DNA of 64,000 bases. Origin: Psettodes erumei (taxonomy: Eukaryota; Chordata; Actinopteri; Pleuronectiformes; Psettodidae). This document shows, piece by piece, positions 1 to 12,025 of the stretch (position 1 is its first letter; every line of letters starts with the position of its first letter). The notes under the pieces were generated by a model that ran no database searches, was not told where the DNA came from, and saw only the letters and a list, made by a program, of their open reading frames with translations. The stretch covers positions 4,799,501 through 4,863,500 of the forward strand of contig JAFBJZ010000635.1 in the NCBI GenBank assembly GCA_016785225.1, read 5' to 3'. Position numbers and translations under genes: made by a program.

Positions 1-2293
1 TAGTATTTTCAGAAAAAAAACTAGAAACTCCTGAAAAAAAGAGAGAGAGAGAAATATTTGCTTACTTCAGTATAATAAAATCACAATTTTCATTTCACAG
101 TTAAACCATTTTCATAAATACGGTGAAACAAAGTCATTGGAGGACAACTCTCCAAAATAGATTTCTTTCTTTTCTTTTTTTTTTCAAATCATAGTTAGAG
201 CCTCTGGAGTGATTTTCCTTTCTTCTAAATAGCAGCCTGGAGATGATGCTTCAGACGAGTCGTCAGGCAGCGCGGCCGTAACGCCGCTGACCCGGGTTGT
301 CATTAACTGAATGGTTTTTCTCAGGCGACGACGTCCATCCCGTCGGAGGGAGAGAGCGGTTTCAGCTGCATTAAGAGCCATTAATAATAACAGAATAGAT
401 ACGCAGGGTCACAAAGGACCAGACTCTGTTAACACACACTTGAAAAACATCAGCGTAATTGGAAAATTGACTGTACCTGTGTGTATGTATATATATTTAT
501 ACAGGTATGTGCATGACCTCGATCAGTCATGGTCGGGCGTCTCTGTTTGCAGCAAATTGTGAGTTCTGCAGGTTGAAATTAACGCCTCCATGATCGGGTA
601 TTGGATTTTATTTTTTTTAATTAATAATGGATACTTCCCCATCCCCAAGCATCTCGTTATCGATGTCATTTCTGAATCTTCCAACAGTCAACTCGCTCAT
701 GAAGCGCCGCCGCTGATTTATGTTCTTTAAACCAAGGAGACTGCTCCTGAGAAACAGTAGATGAATGTCTGCAAAGTCATGGCGGGGCACCATAGATGTT
801 ATTGATTTCACAGTTAATGACACATCATATCTCTCCGGTTGATTTTACGGCCTGTAATTCATCCCAGTGTGGATTGGATTTTAATCCTGGCACGACCCCC
901 TCGATTGTCGAGCCCTCCCCGTGGCCGCGTGCTAAACTTCCCATAATTCATTCTCTCAAATATTAGCGCGCCCGTGGCGTCACCTCTCGCGCTGTTGTTT
1001 TGCGCAGTGAGCAGGAGTGTGTGTGCGTTCGGTGTTAACAGCTTGATTTTTATCTTATCGCTCCCCCGAGCTGTGTTCCCTCTTCTCGTGCCGCTTAGAG
1101 GAACCGACGGCGAGAAACAAGACGGTTTCTTTATTTAAATTTACATCATTTGAAGCGGCCGTGATTTGTCCTGCACTTTCACCTGCCACCGGTCAGCAGG
1201 GCACGTTTGTGTTGTGTTTCTGTTTCGTTTGTGCTGTTGTCGGCTCCCACGTGCGATGTGCGGCACAGTGCGGGGGCATCCGCTACCAAAGCAGGCCCGC
1301 GATGTTCGGATCGTGGAGCTTCTCTGTGCCACTTCAGGATTAAAAGTATATAATGAGTCAGCAAAAAAATAGAGAGAGGGATTACGCCCTCTCCTGTGTG
1401 CAGTGTCGCACTTCTGTTGACCTTGATTCAATGGCGATCAATAGTTTTGCTGATTTTTGTTTACTGGCTGACTCCAGCTCCCTTTGTCATCGCGTCATCT
1501 CTCAAACGTTGAAGCATTAGCTGCACGTGAAAAAGACTCGGTGAAGAATAGTCACGAGGCGAGAACTCAACTAAAGATGCGGGACGTAATTGCGTGGGAC
1601 GAAACCTTCCTGCTGACCCGCAGCATTGGTATCGCTTTAATAAACGGGCCGAGCCAATGCAGCATATTGATTCAGTTTAATGGAGACATTTTCAGGTGAA
1701 AACCGACCGCGCAAAGATCAAACCCAGATCTCTGCGCCTCCACGAGCTGAGGGGTTGTGTTTGATCTGCTGGCTCAGTCCAGTGGTGCTGTATCTCAAAA
1801 AAAAAGTCTGATCCAACAGTGACATCATTATCTGCTTCAAAACACTTCTCGGTGATGACGCTATTAGTCAAATATCCTGCAACCTACTGCCACCAGTGTA
1901 AATTTTTCTGCACGGTGCTAATGGCCGGCCTCGGCAAAACTCAGCAGACAGCTACAGTAGCAGCCGTGGGCACGACAGCGTGATGGGATTTTCTGAATAA
2001 TCCGCCGCCGCCGTTCGTTGGCACGAGCAGTTACAACTTAATGAAGTTAGAGAAGAAAAGCTCGCTCCTGCCGGCGTAACAGCGTCGCTTCACTAAAACT
2101 CTGCTTCCAGTAAAATTTACAAAAGAATTAATTGTTCAGGCTGGATGACGTGATGTTAGCATGTGCGCGTGGGATAAATTATTACATCACCCAGCATCCA
2201 ACCAGGGAGCTTCTTTTCTCTCAGTGCGGCTTTAATATCATAACTGATCATATGTTTGGCGCAAATGTGATTATCGCACGTCTAGACGTGGAC

Positions 2294-2320
2294 CGATCGA
2301 TCAGTTCTGCTGATTGATCG
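2294..2320. repeat. Imperfect stem-loop (9 of 10 bp)
   Basis: CGATCGATCA and TGATTGATCG separated by 7 nt. Confidence 0.6.
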
Positions 2321-2417
2321 ACCTCCTTTGGAGTGGACTGACCGCCGGTGTCTCGGAGAAAGTTTCTCAAAGTTATCGCTGTTATTATCCCCGACTACTT
2401 CATAACAATACAGTATT

Positions 2418-2420
<3 letters not shown>

Positions 2421-2453
<33 letters not shown>
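2421..2453. repeat. (CA)n microsatellite
   Basis: Pure CA run, 33 nt. Confidence 0.97.
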
Positions 2454-2455
<2 letters not shown>

Positions 2456-2651
2456 CCAAGCCTCCTCTTCCTCATTACTGATGGAGTAGCCGCGCTCAGC
2501 CCGCTCTCCGCTGGGCTGGCGGGGTCCCGGTGCCACTTGCCGGCTGTTGAATAAAGACCCTGAAAGACCCAGATTTAGCCTAATCCCTACTTGAAAGCTA
2601 TCCTTCCTCTAATTCAGGCCCTCTTTAAAGCCTCGCCGTAAGACAGACGAG

Positions 2652-2656
<5 letters not shown>

Positions 2657-2686
<30 letters not shown>
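2657..2686. repeat. (AC)n microsatellite
   Basis: Pure AC run, 30 nt. Confidence 0.97.
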
Positions 2687-2688
<2 letters not shown>

Positions 2689-3414
2689 GACGCACACCTG
2701 CGTTAACGCAGCCAGACTTGAGCGACTCTTCGCCAGCGCGCCGGAGCTGAAGAATGACGCAAGCGTCGAGGAAATGGGGATGTTTTTACTTTTTCCAGGA
2801 TGTGAACTGACCCAGGATCAGGTGCCACATCCTGTTGAGGGTTTTTTTCCGTGGTGAGGATTTGCGGATCGGTCCAAATTAACGGCGTTGGTTACAGTAC
2901 ACGTGCCCGTTAATCCTGGGTGTTAGTGGGCGGCGTTTTTGTGACAGGACGGCGAGGGCCGGCACGCATCGTGGAGCTAAAACTCCAAGCGTAATCTCCA
3001 CCCAGTCCTAATTGTCGCTGTGTCGTGGAGTGGGGAGAAGTCTGAGGATCAGTGTTTTCGTTGCTGTGGAGATAACGAGCGCGCTCCAGTTACACAAACT
3101 CATCATAACGCACACAATTTGTTACGGTTCTCCGGAGGAAGCGCCACATCCTGCCCCTCAGAGGACGCACCCTACTTTACGAACCTCGACCTTCACATTG
3201 CATCGACATTAAAATACGCTTTTTTCTTTTTATTCATAAGAGCTGCGCAGATTTCAAAACGAGAATTTGGGGAAGCTTTAATGATATTTTATTTATTTAT
3301 TTTTTATTGCACCACAGCAGCCCATTAAACCACAGCCAATTTTTGTATAAAATCATTTTGGTTATAAACTCAGGAGCTTTGGTGCAGCCGGTTCAGGAGG
3401 TTTGTGCTGAAATG

Positions 3415-3415
<1 letters not shown>

Positions 3416-3446
<31 letters not shown>
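3416..3446. repeat. (AC)n microsatellite
   Basis: 31 nt, continued by AAACA units. Confidence 0.97.
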
Positions 3447-3452
<6 letters not shown>

Positions 3453-4222
3453 AACAGGGTTTGCAGGGTGCAATAAAAAGCATCTATAAACACAACCCCA
3501 GCAAACAGACACATCACTGCGATGTGGGAAAAAATAGCAAGTGTAACATACTGTATGTTTGTGTATTTTTATAAATACCTCTATAGTACACGTGTCTGCA
3601 GCTTGATGAGCTGCCAGGCAGCAGAAATCTTTTCTTTTTTTTTTTTGATGCTTTGTGCGTTTCTCTCCCTTTTCTCCTCTTTACGTTGTCACTTCATTCA
3701 ACACGCGACAGAGCGAGCAAGCCCGGATTCTCTTTGTTTTAAATGGGGTCACACACACAAAAAAACAACACAACTGTTGTCACTGAGAGAAGAGGTGGTA
3801 CACATGCAGCTTGTTTTTGTAATGTTTGACATCCAGTTCAAACTCATGAATTTATAGATATATCCATTTAAATGTGTGTTTGAAGAGAGTTTATGTGCAG
3901 AGTTGTGGTCATTCGGTTAACTGGAACACACAGAAATGATCAGTTGTTGTTAGAGATTGTGTGTACATACAGTGAACAGTGTCGACAGCCTCCGTTAGAA
4001 AAGTAACAGGTGAAATATGGGAAGGTTTGGATGCAGGTCTGGCTTCAGTTTCAGTTTAATTTATGAAGAGCCGGCGGGTCGCGACGTCACCAGACGGGAC
4101 AGATGTGGCGTCTGATGGCGAGGGCCAGATGGAGGCTTGATCGCACAATTGATTGTTGGAAAAAGGGCTTTAAAAACGCTTTGTTGTTTTTGGTGCATGC
4201 ACAGCAGTCCCATCAAAGACAC

Positions 4223-4224
<2 letters not shown>

Positions 4225-4259
<35 letters not shown>
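4225..4259. repeat. (CA)n microsatellite
   Basis: 35 nt, pure. Confidence 0.97.
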
Positions 4260-4263
<4 letters not shown>

Positions 4264-4623
4264 TCCACCTCCCATTTCCCTTCACTTTGTTCACCTTCTC
4301 CCTTCCAGTGGTTTTCATCCCTCCTTTAATTTCTGCCGGCTTTTTATTTGGCTCTCCTTCCAGAATCAAAATGTTTGCATGGTTTGTTTTCTTCCATTTT
4401 TTTCTTTGACAACTCCCGAGCCCTCCACCCACCTCCACCCACCCCCGCCCACCCCCAACCCGTCTCTCAGTGACGACATCAGTGTCAAAGTCAGAGGATC
4501 ATTTCTTGGAAATGGGGAGAGCCGAAATGAGGCGGGAGGCAGGAGGAATGGATTCTCAACGCCGCCGAGCAAACCCACTGCCTGTTCCTCAGGCTTTTTG
4601 ATATACAGCTTGAACGTGCGCGC

Positions 4624-4627
<4 letters not shown>

Positions 4628-4659
<32 letters not shown>
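4628..4659. repeat. (AC)n microsatellite
   Basis: 32 nt, pure. Confidence 0.97.
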
Positions 4660-4663
<4 letters not shown>

Positions 4664-4816
4664 ACTCATCATTGCCAGAGAGCATGGAAGATGAAAAACC
4701 CATGAGTGTACGCATTTTGATTCTTAAATCAACATTGTTTTGATTTTGGTTTTGCTACAGCAGAGCGTGAAGCAGCTTATTATCTGCTTCATTACTGGCA
4801 GGAGGACAGGGATGCG

Positions 4817-4818
<2 letters not shown>

Positions 4819-4850
<32 letters not shown>
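4819..4850. repeat. (TG)n microsatellite
   Basis: 32 nt, pure; opposite phase to the CA tract 160 nt upstream. Confidence 0.97.
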
Positions 4851-4853
<3 letters not shown>

Positions 4854-5271
4854 CTGTTTGTGTGCACGCAAGCCGACAAAGTTAACCAAGCCCATCCCAC
4901 TGGTTTCTCCTGCAGAGAGGTGAGTGGGAATATTTTATACGAGGTAAACAAAAGCAGAGGATCGTCTGCGACTCGCTCGCCGTTGTGTATCGCTCACGGT
5001 AAACTTTGTGAAGAAGTGTCGCGTTAACTCGCACCACACGAGTCCGAGTCGGGTCAGATCAGTCGATCCCCCGGAAGAGTCGATAGTTAGGAGGAAAAGG
5101 CTGATTGCAGTTGTTGTGGGTTAAACAACAGTCACACACACTGTACGTCTGCGTCAACACACGCAAACGTCAGGCGAGCGACAATAAAGATTTATTCACC
5201 CCCTCCCTTCAAAAAACTCCCAGTTGCATCCTCCATTTTAAAGGGACTTTCAGTTCAGAGGCATTGATCCT

Positions 5272-5274
<3 letters not shown>

Positions 5275-5318
<44 letters not shown>

Positions 5319-5331
5319 TGTGTGCGTGTGT
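5275..5331. repeat. (TG)n microsatellite
   Basis: Pure to 5317, then interrupted by C. Confidence 0.95.
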
Positions 5332-5425
5332 GAACGGGCCCTGATGTGTAAAGTCAGCTACAGGTCTCAGTTTGTATCTGTCCTTTCTTTTCTTTCTTCC
5401 TTGTGTGCGCTGTTAAACCATCTAC

Positions 5426-5482
5426 GTGTGTGTGTGTGTGTGTGTGTCTACGTGTGCGTGTCTGTGTGTGCGTGCGTGTGTG
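5426..5482. repeat. (TG)n, interrupted
   Basis: Pure to 5447, then TG with C/A interruptions. Confidence 0.9.
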
Positions 5483-5652
5483 CGACCGGAGAGACAAATG
5501 AAGGGCCCCACGCGACTTCGCCGAGAGGCTTCCTGTCTGAACTTGAGCGCTCAGAGGTCTGCGGCGGCAGATAGGACCGCCGCCTTTGTTCACATTACAA
5601 CCCTAATTAGGCAGAGCATTGTGCGCGAGAAATACGAGAGCAGTCGTCAGTC

Positions 5653-5691
5653 TGTGTGTGTCTGCGTGTGTGTGTGTGTGTGTGTGTGTGT
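5653..5691. repeat. (TG)n microsatellite
   Basis: Two interruptions near the start, then a pure 26-nt run. Confidence 0.95.
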
Positions 5692-5812
5692 TGTTTGGTG
5701 TGTGGCTGGGATATTGAGAGTGACAGCTGAGTGTTGCCACCAGCACGCTCCGCTTGTCTCCTTGTTTCACTTCAGACCAGCTGAGTGAACTGCTGGCGGC
5801 GGGCCAAATGAA

Positions 5813-5825
5813 ACACACACACACA

Positions 5826-5885
<60 letters not shown>
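5813..5885. repeat. Long (AC)n microsatellite
   Basis: 73 nt with one G interruption at 5826. Confidence 0.97.
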
Positions 5886-5886
<1 letters not shown>

Positions 5887-6006
5887 TTTTGTACCTCTAT
5901 ACTTGTGAAGACTCACACCGATGCCACTCTATTTTGTAGAAGCCTCCAAAGCGAATCTTGAACCTGATTATTACATCAATCCTAGAATCCGGGTTTTAAG
6001 CCTCAG

Positions 6007-6038
6007 ACAGACAGGAAGTGATGTCACTTCCTGTCTGT
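6007..6038. repeat. Perfect inverted repeat, 15-bp arms, 2-nt spacer
   Basis: Arm ACAGACAGGAAGTGA, spacer TG, then the exact complement. It contains two opposed ETS cores (GGAAGTG) around a CRE/AP-1-like TGATGTCA. Confidence 0.9.
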
Positions 6039-6384
6039 TTTTTCATGTGTGGCGTTGGTGTGTTTATTTTAATGTCTGCTCCCTTTGGAAACATGATGGT
6101 CACATGAGGAGACATTTTCCCACTCAGGAGTGAGTTCAGTCGATTTAGCTGCAGCGAACATTTGACACTTTTGTTTTTTTGTTGTTGTTGTTGTTGTTTT
6201 TTTTGAAGTGTTATAAAAGTGTGTGAGTCGCTTGCATGAGCGGATGCAGAGAGACTGATTCCTGTTTTGCCGGCGTGTTTCCAGAGAATGAGATTCTCTC
6301 TGTCGGGCCCTGCGGGGCTCCGTCACTGTTGAGGCTGCAGGCAGCGCATGAACAGGCCACCCACCACCGACTGCCTGTGTACGC

Positions 6385-6388
<4 letters not shown>

Positions 6389-6431
<43 letters not shown>

Positions 6432-6447
6432 TGTGTGTGTGTGTGTG
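6389..6447. repeat. (GT)n microsatellite
   Basis: 59 nt with a single C at 6431. Confidence 0.97.
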
Positions 6448-6528
6448 GAGGCTGCTGTTGGAATATTAAAGTTCCTCCCTGGTGAATGGCAGGCATATCA
6501 AAGACCAGAGCGTCTGCTAGAAAAGCCT

Positions 6529-6530
<2 letters not shown>

Positions 6531-6571
<41 letters not shown>

Positions 6572-6574
6572 AAC

Positions 6575-6630
<56 letters not shown>
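6531..6630. repeat. Compound (AC)n-(AAACAC)n-(AT)n microsatellite
   Basis: AC to 6564, AAACAC transition, AT from about 6579 to 6624. Alternating purine-pyrimidine for 100 nt. Confidence 0.96.
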
Positions 6631-6631
<1 letters not shown>

Positions 6632-8955
6632 CAACTCAAAAGGCGTACCAAAGTCAGCATATAGCATTTTACTGCCCAAGGCCAGGTGATGTAATTTTTA
6701 TGCCTGACTCAACGCTGGGCTTAAATACTTCAGTGGGCCGCCAGCTCGGCTCGCTCGCTCGTTTTTAGCCCGGAGCTAAACGCGCGGCCGAGCCACCTGG
6801 ATGTTTAGCGGACGCCGCAGGTGAACAAAACCGCCGACAACTGCGGCGACATAAAATCTGAAAATCACAGACGCTGAGTTTTTTTTTCCTGGAGTTGTTG
6901 ATGCGCAGCTGCTTCACAGGTGTCTGCGATGGTTGAGCGTTGACTTGCTAAAGTGTTTTGCGGCCCCACATTTTGTTTACGCGCACAACTAGAGAAAATG
7001 CGCCAATCATCTTTTTGTAAATCACATCATCGGCGATTGGAAAACCCACATTTCTGAATGTCCTGTCTGGCTGAGGCGACAACTTTCAGGTTTGGATGTT
7101 GTTGTGATCTGTTCAAAGTATATAAATACAGATCACAGCCTTTCGATAATGCAAAAATGTGGGTGGAGCTACACAAAACACGACGATGACGGATGGAAAC
7201 TCTTTGTGGCCTGAATGACAAACGAGATTCGGTTCTTTTTGTTTTGTTTTGCGGTTTGTTTTCCACCGTGAGCCGATGGAACTTTGCGTTTGACAGAGCT
7301 CATGTATAAATTTAAAGCCGTGCGGTAAATGTTGTTCATTACAAACCAGGGACTGAGACGCCGGCCGTGTGAAAATCGTTGCTGGCAGAGGCTGATTGTG
7401 AAATGATTAGCACCCACCTCCTTCCACTGTGTTCAACTTTTTTACTTTTTTTTTTTTTTTTTATCATTATTTTACTGGCGTGGTTTCTCCCAGCAGCTCT
7501 GCCCTAACAGAGCGCGTGTCGCAGCACTAAGTGTGTGTCGCCACGGCTCGCTGGACCTGTGACTAATGTGCCGGCGCCGGCTCGGTCCACTCCTGCCTCC
7601 GCAGGCTCTCCATTTTCTATCAGCTCTACCCTCTGGTCTGATCTCTCCTCCACCTCCTCCACCTCCTCCGCCTCCTCCTCTTTGTGCTCGCCGTCGGTGC
7701 TTCCTTCATCATCGCAGTCACCTTGACCTGAGCTAGTCTCCTCTGCATTTTGCAGTGTGAGCCCGCTCCACTCATATGTGAGGCGTGTTTCATACACTCA
7801 TCACGTGTCGGTGTTATTGATGAGCAGGGATTTCTAATTCAGTTTCTGTTACGCCTAAAATCTTTTTTTTTTTTCAGCCTTGTCGTCATGATTTCTGATT
7901 CAGGTGTAGCGTGACAGGCTAAGTGGCGCTTCTATCCATTTCAAATGAAAACTACAACGCAATGAAATGCAGAAGCGGGTGTGAATACTTCCTGACACCG
8001 CTGCAGCTTTCATAACAAACCTGTTGTTCAAATATTTAACAGTACAGTGGTTTTGTAGTCCGGCCCGGTGGGCTGCGCCTTTTGTTGACCCGTTGCCTCA
8101 GCAGTCGTTTGTGAGATCAGAGGTGTAAGTTCACACACGGTGTTGATCCATTATTGAGTTCAATGCAAAATGCATGGAAAGTTCTTTTTGTTCAAACCTC
8201 TTCTCTCGTGAGCAACAGTGGGAACGTCTCTGACGTTGTTGCTATCAGAGAGAATGCCATACGGCAGCTTTTTTTTTTTTTGTGGTTGCGTCAGGAAAGT
8301 GATGTAACAACTGGAGTTTGCCTCACAAAGCCAGACGGCGTGGTTTTAACTGCGGCGCGAGCCTGGGAACGATCCCCCGCGGCGGCGACTCCGCGGGAGG
8401 TCTGGTAGCGGAAGCCGCTGATAGTTCAACAACAAATTGGACGGCTGAAGCGGAGAAGGTTTTCATGTGAACACGTGAACAGCTCAGACCTCTTGAATCT
8501 GCAAGTGGTGACTGATATGACGCATCAGACATGGTACATGTGTGTCGTCCTTTGTTAATCGCACAAGCCGTCGTCCAGATATCGACTCTGTGTCCGGCCT
8601 CAGAAACTCCCTCTTGTTTTTTCTTCAGAAACAAACACCTTTTGCTTTTTTTCTGTTGTAATTTCAGGTCCGTCACAGTTTCCTGGGCGACTTCACACCC
8701 TGAACTGCACTGGTGTACTTTTCAGCCACGCCGCAAATAATATGTGAAAAATAACCGCTAAAATAACCCCCACTGCAGTTAGTATGTATGGAGTGAATTT
8801 GTATTTTGTTTTTGTGGGCCATGAGGCCATAATAGCTGCTTCCTGTTGGAGTTGAAGCTTCTGGTTGTTCTATCTTTGGCACCACCGGTGCAGAAAAGCA
8901 ATTTACAGCTTCAAACAGTCATTTCAGACTAATGTAGTCAAAGCATGTGATGACA

Positions 8956-8956
<1 letters not shown>

Positions 8957-8986
<30 letters not shown>
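8957..8986. repeat. (TG)n microsatellite
   Basis: 30 nt, pure. Confidence 0.97.
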
Positions 8987-8987
<1 letters not shown>

Positions 8988-9337
8988 CCACTTGAGGGCA
9001 GCCAAAATAAGTTTTGGACACACAATCATTCATTTGGATTCCTGCTCCTGGCCCCCCAGTGAAAGAAAGAGAGAAAGTCTAATATTTACTCTCTTTTTTT
9101 TTTTTGCTCTGTTTTTGGTCTCTACCTTGCCCTTTATCTCGTTGTTTTCTGTGTAACTTGGTGGACTTGAACGTGGCGCAGTGCTGGGGGGGGGCAGCTG
9201 GGACATATTTAAGAGGGAATGACACCTCACAGGTTAGAACCCACTTTCCGCTCATAGATAATGTAATGATCTGTACCAAGGATGTTTCCAACCGCCGCTG
9301 TTCAAATCGGGGGATAAAAATTGGGCACATCTGGCAA

Positions 9338-9349
9338 AAAATGGCGGCC
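9338..9349 (+). promoter_or_regulatory. YY1-like site AAAATGGCGGCC
   Basis: Exact fit to AANATGGCGGC. Short motif, so chance occurrence is possible; GC-rich sequence follows to about 9390. Confidence 0.3.
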
Positions 9350-9558
9350 AGCCGACGTGCACCCAGCGCCGGTCTGAGCGCGCTCGTGAAATGACCCGTA
9401 GATAAATCAGGCCGCGGAGACTCTGCAGGCTGCACGACACCTTATTATTTTTCTATTTGTAACATGTTACATTGACCTATATAACAGTCGGGATTAATAA
9501 ACCAAAGCAAAATACTGGCAGGCAGTAATGTCAGCGAGTGGAATGGGTACACAGAGCA

Positions 9559-9583
9559 GTGTGTGTGTGTGTGTGTGTGTGTG
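9559..9583. repeat. (GT)n microsatellite
   Basis: 25 nt, pure. Confidence 0.97.
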
Positions 9584-10847
9584 CAGGGTGAACACAAAGA
9601 AACACACACACACTGTGGCCGGAGGAGACAGCTTGCAAACAGCATGATTTAGGAGACGGGCCACTAGCAAACAGGAGTGTTTAGGAGGGGGGGGGCTATC
9701 AATTACCCTGTTAAATGAACAAAGAGCAGCTACAGAACAGAGGCTAATTTTAATCAATGGAGACTTGTGGCGTCAGGGGGGTGGGGCCGCAAATTAATCT
9801 GCGATCTGCAATTAATCTGGTCCTGAGCGCGCTCTTCCCCCCCGAAGACAAAGAAGAAGCGACGCAGATTTATTCCTGGTTCGGTCTCATTGATCTCTCC
9901 TGGCCGAGGGGGGAGTCGTTACCACAGATTTAACAACAACAACAACAAAAAAGATATTATTTGAGACCTTTGTCCACTGAATGTCATTTCCCAGCATGCA
10001 CCGTGCAGGCGCTGGGTCAAGTTCGTTCGATTGCTCCGCTCGAACCAGAAAGAACGTTTCGATGTTTAATCTGAGAAGACGGAGAAGAGGTAAGGTCAGG
10101 ACGACGAAGGAGGAGGAGGAGGAGGAGGCGGAGGTCTGAGTAGGATCTCCATCACAAAGATCAAAGTGGAACCGGCGGTAGAAGATCTGCGGAGATGAGG
10201 AGCAAGATTATCTCAAAGGAAGAGAGAGAGGAGGCACGTGGCGTCCCATAATCCCTGTCGCCGTGGACGGGCTCTGGATTAAACCAGGCCTCTTCCATCG
10301 TGATACATTTTGCAGTTTTCTTTAAACCTGGCAGATTTATCTCCGCTTCCCTTCGTTTAGTTACAGAAGTGACTACTCGTTTAATTACGCCGGCTCGTTC
10401 TTATCTGAGCTTGTGATTCTTCACGCGCGGTGAAATATTTAAACACATCTATTTATTACTGGGCTGCTTATTCAGGTTTTCATTAACCGCTCCATTCCTC
10501 ATTTTCATGCTGTTTTTTTTCCCCCAGTACGTGTGTGACTATAAAACAATGATCGAAGGCTGGACGAACACGGTACAGATGAACTTCATTACTCTGAATT
10601 CAATCCCAAATTAAACCTAATTTCTTTTTTGGTGAGATTTATTCATGAATCAGCAGCTCACGTGTGAACATAAAGGATAAAAAAACAAAACTGAAAAAGT
10701 AGATACTTCCCATGATCAAAGTATCTCATTCAACATTTAACATTTTTAAGATTTAGCAATAAAGGAAAAATTAATTCAAACTGAATTAAGAACCTGCCAT
10801 CTCCTCCTTTTTCTTCTCACTGTGGTGAGTTTCTCAGAAACTACAGT

Positions 10848-10878
<31 letters not shown>

Positions 10879-10880
10879 AC
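10848..10880. repeat. (CA)n microsatellite
   Basis: One G interruption near the end. Confidence 0.95.
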
Positions 10881-11027
10881 AACCCACCACTCCATCAAAA
10901 CTACATAGCCACAGGCCGCCCCATTAACACTTGTCTCTGGAAAAGAAATGAGAAAAGGATGGAGAGCAGGAAGAGGTATGACTTTCCTCTTTCTAATGTT
11001 TGATAAAAAAGAGAGAGAGAGAGAGCG

Positions 11028-11077
11028 GGATGGGGGGGTGGAGGGTGGGGTGGAGGTGGGGGTGGAGGGGTGGGGGT
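11028..11077 (+). repeat. G-rich quadruplex-type tract
   Basis: More than six runs of three to seven G separated by T, TGGA or A, after a (GA)n run at 11011-11025. Confidence 0.8.
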
Positions 11078-11211
11078 AACTGAGAGGACCAACTTCAATT
11101 ATGTATACCCCAACAACTTCAATTAAGCATGTGAGCAGAAAAATCAATATGGGAACTGATGATGTCCCGGGCCTTTCATTCCTCACTGAGGAACTGGTCT
11201 GTCTGGAGGTG

Positions 11212-11236
11212 ACACACACACACACACACACACACA
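11212..11236. repeat. (AC)n microsatellite
   Basis: 25 nt, pure. Confidence 0.97.
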
Positions 11237-11280
11237 ACACGCAGTCGCACACTTACTGTATACAAATACTGACCGGAGCA

Positions 11281-11450
11281 TAAATCACTCCGCGGCCAAC
11301 CTGGGCGCGCGTGCCTTCGATCCCGCGCCCCGCGGCCGCCGCCATCTTCCCGCCCGCCGATAATGAGTAATGATCATCGCGTGATTACGAAGAGCGGGAG
11401 AGGAGCGAGTGCGGTCGTGATCCGCGCCCTGCGTGTTAAACATGGCCGAC
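11281..11450. promoter_or_regulatory. CpG-rich block with YY1-like site in intron 1
   Basis: Unusually dense CpG for the intron (many CGCG and GGCCGC words). GCCGCCATCTT at 11338-11348 is the complement of the YY1 consensus AAGATGGCGGC, typical of CpG-island promoters where it overlaps the transcription start. On the minus strand an ATG here opens ATGGCGGCGGCCGCG. A promoter of an antisense or nested transcript is possible but not shown. Confidence 0.35.
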
Positions 11451-11806
11451 AAAATAGTCCCTGTGGATTTGTGTGTTTTTTTTTCTCTCACACAGCGTTG
11501 TCCTCGGATTGTGCACAGATATATTTTTAATCTGCCGCATGCAGACTCAGTAAAACAGTAAAAATCCACACTGAGACAGTACAGTGCCGTGTCCGTATCG
11601 AAGGCAGCATCAGTGTATCGGCATGAAATTCCATATCGGTGTGTGTTTTGTGTGTTTAAGCTTGTGCGTTTGTGTCGGGCCACCTTTTGTAGCCTTCAAT
11701 TATTTAGCAGCAGGAAGAAAGACGTCGCTTCATCTCCGATTTCCTGCCTGATGTTGTTTAATGCTCGTCGCTATCTCTGGAAACAGGGCGGACCTGGAAG
11801 CGTCTG

Positions 11807-11808
<2 letters not shown>

Positions 11809-11854
<46 letters not shown>
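11809..11854. repeat. (GT)n microsatellite
   Basis: 46 nt, pure. Confidence 0.97.
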
Positions 11855-11856
<2 letters not shown>

Positions 11857-11999
11857 GTCGTTCCTCCTCACTTCTCCTCTTCTTCTGGGAGGAGAGCGGC
11901 TGAGAGTTAAGCGTGTGCATTCACAGTTATTGATTCTGGCTGCCTGCACCCAGGGTAACCTCACAAGTTTATTTTCCACCCCGCGTGAGTGTGAAGACA

Positions 12000-12025
12000 G
12001 TGTGTGTGTGTGTGTGTGTGTGTGT
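12000..12025. repeat. (TG)n microsatellite
   Basis: 26 nt; a shorter TG run follows at 12097-12116. Confidence 0.96.

Larger units (their letters stand above)
1..6630 (+). other. ext1 intron 1, part 1 (no exon seen)
   Basis: Intronic by position upstream of exon 2. It holds twelve CA/TG microsatellites from 2421 on, an imperfect 10-bp stem-loop at 2294-2320 (CGATCGATCA, 7-nt loop) and the perfect inverted repeat at 6007-6038. The first 2.4 kb have no long simple repeat and carry AT-rich stretches (for example TTAATTAATAATGG at about 619). I recognise no coding exon or RNA gene on either strand. Confidence 0.7.
6631..11280 (+). other. ext1 intron 1, part 2 (no exon seen)
   Basis: Mixed-composition intron with T-rich runs (for example 7437-7463), a CCTCCA-type short tandem at about 7645-7680, a YY1-like site at 9338, an AGG-rich tract at 10111-10128 and a very G-rich block at 11028-11077. 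The short frames seen here are fragments with no domain similarity that I recognise. Confidence 0.65.

Noticed and set aside
5278..6768. Many short frames encoding Cys-Val or Thr-His repeats
   Set aside because: Translations of TG and CA microsatellites; the same applies to all such frames in the window.
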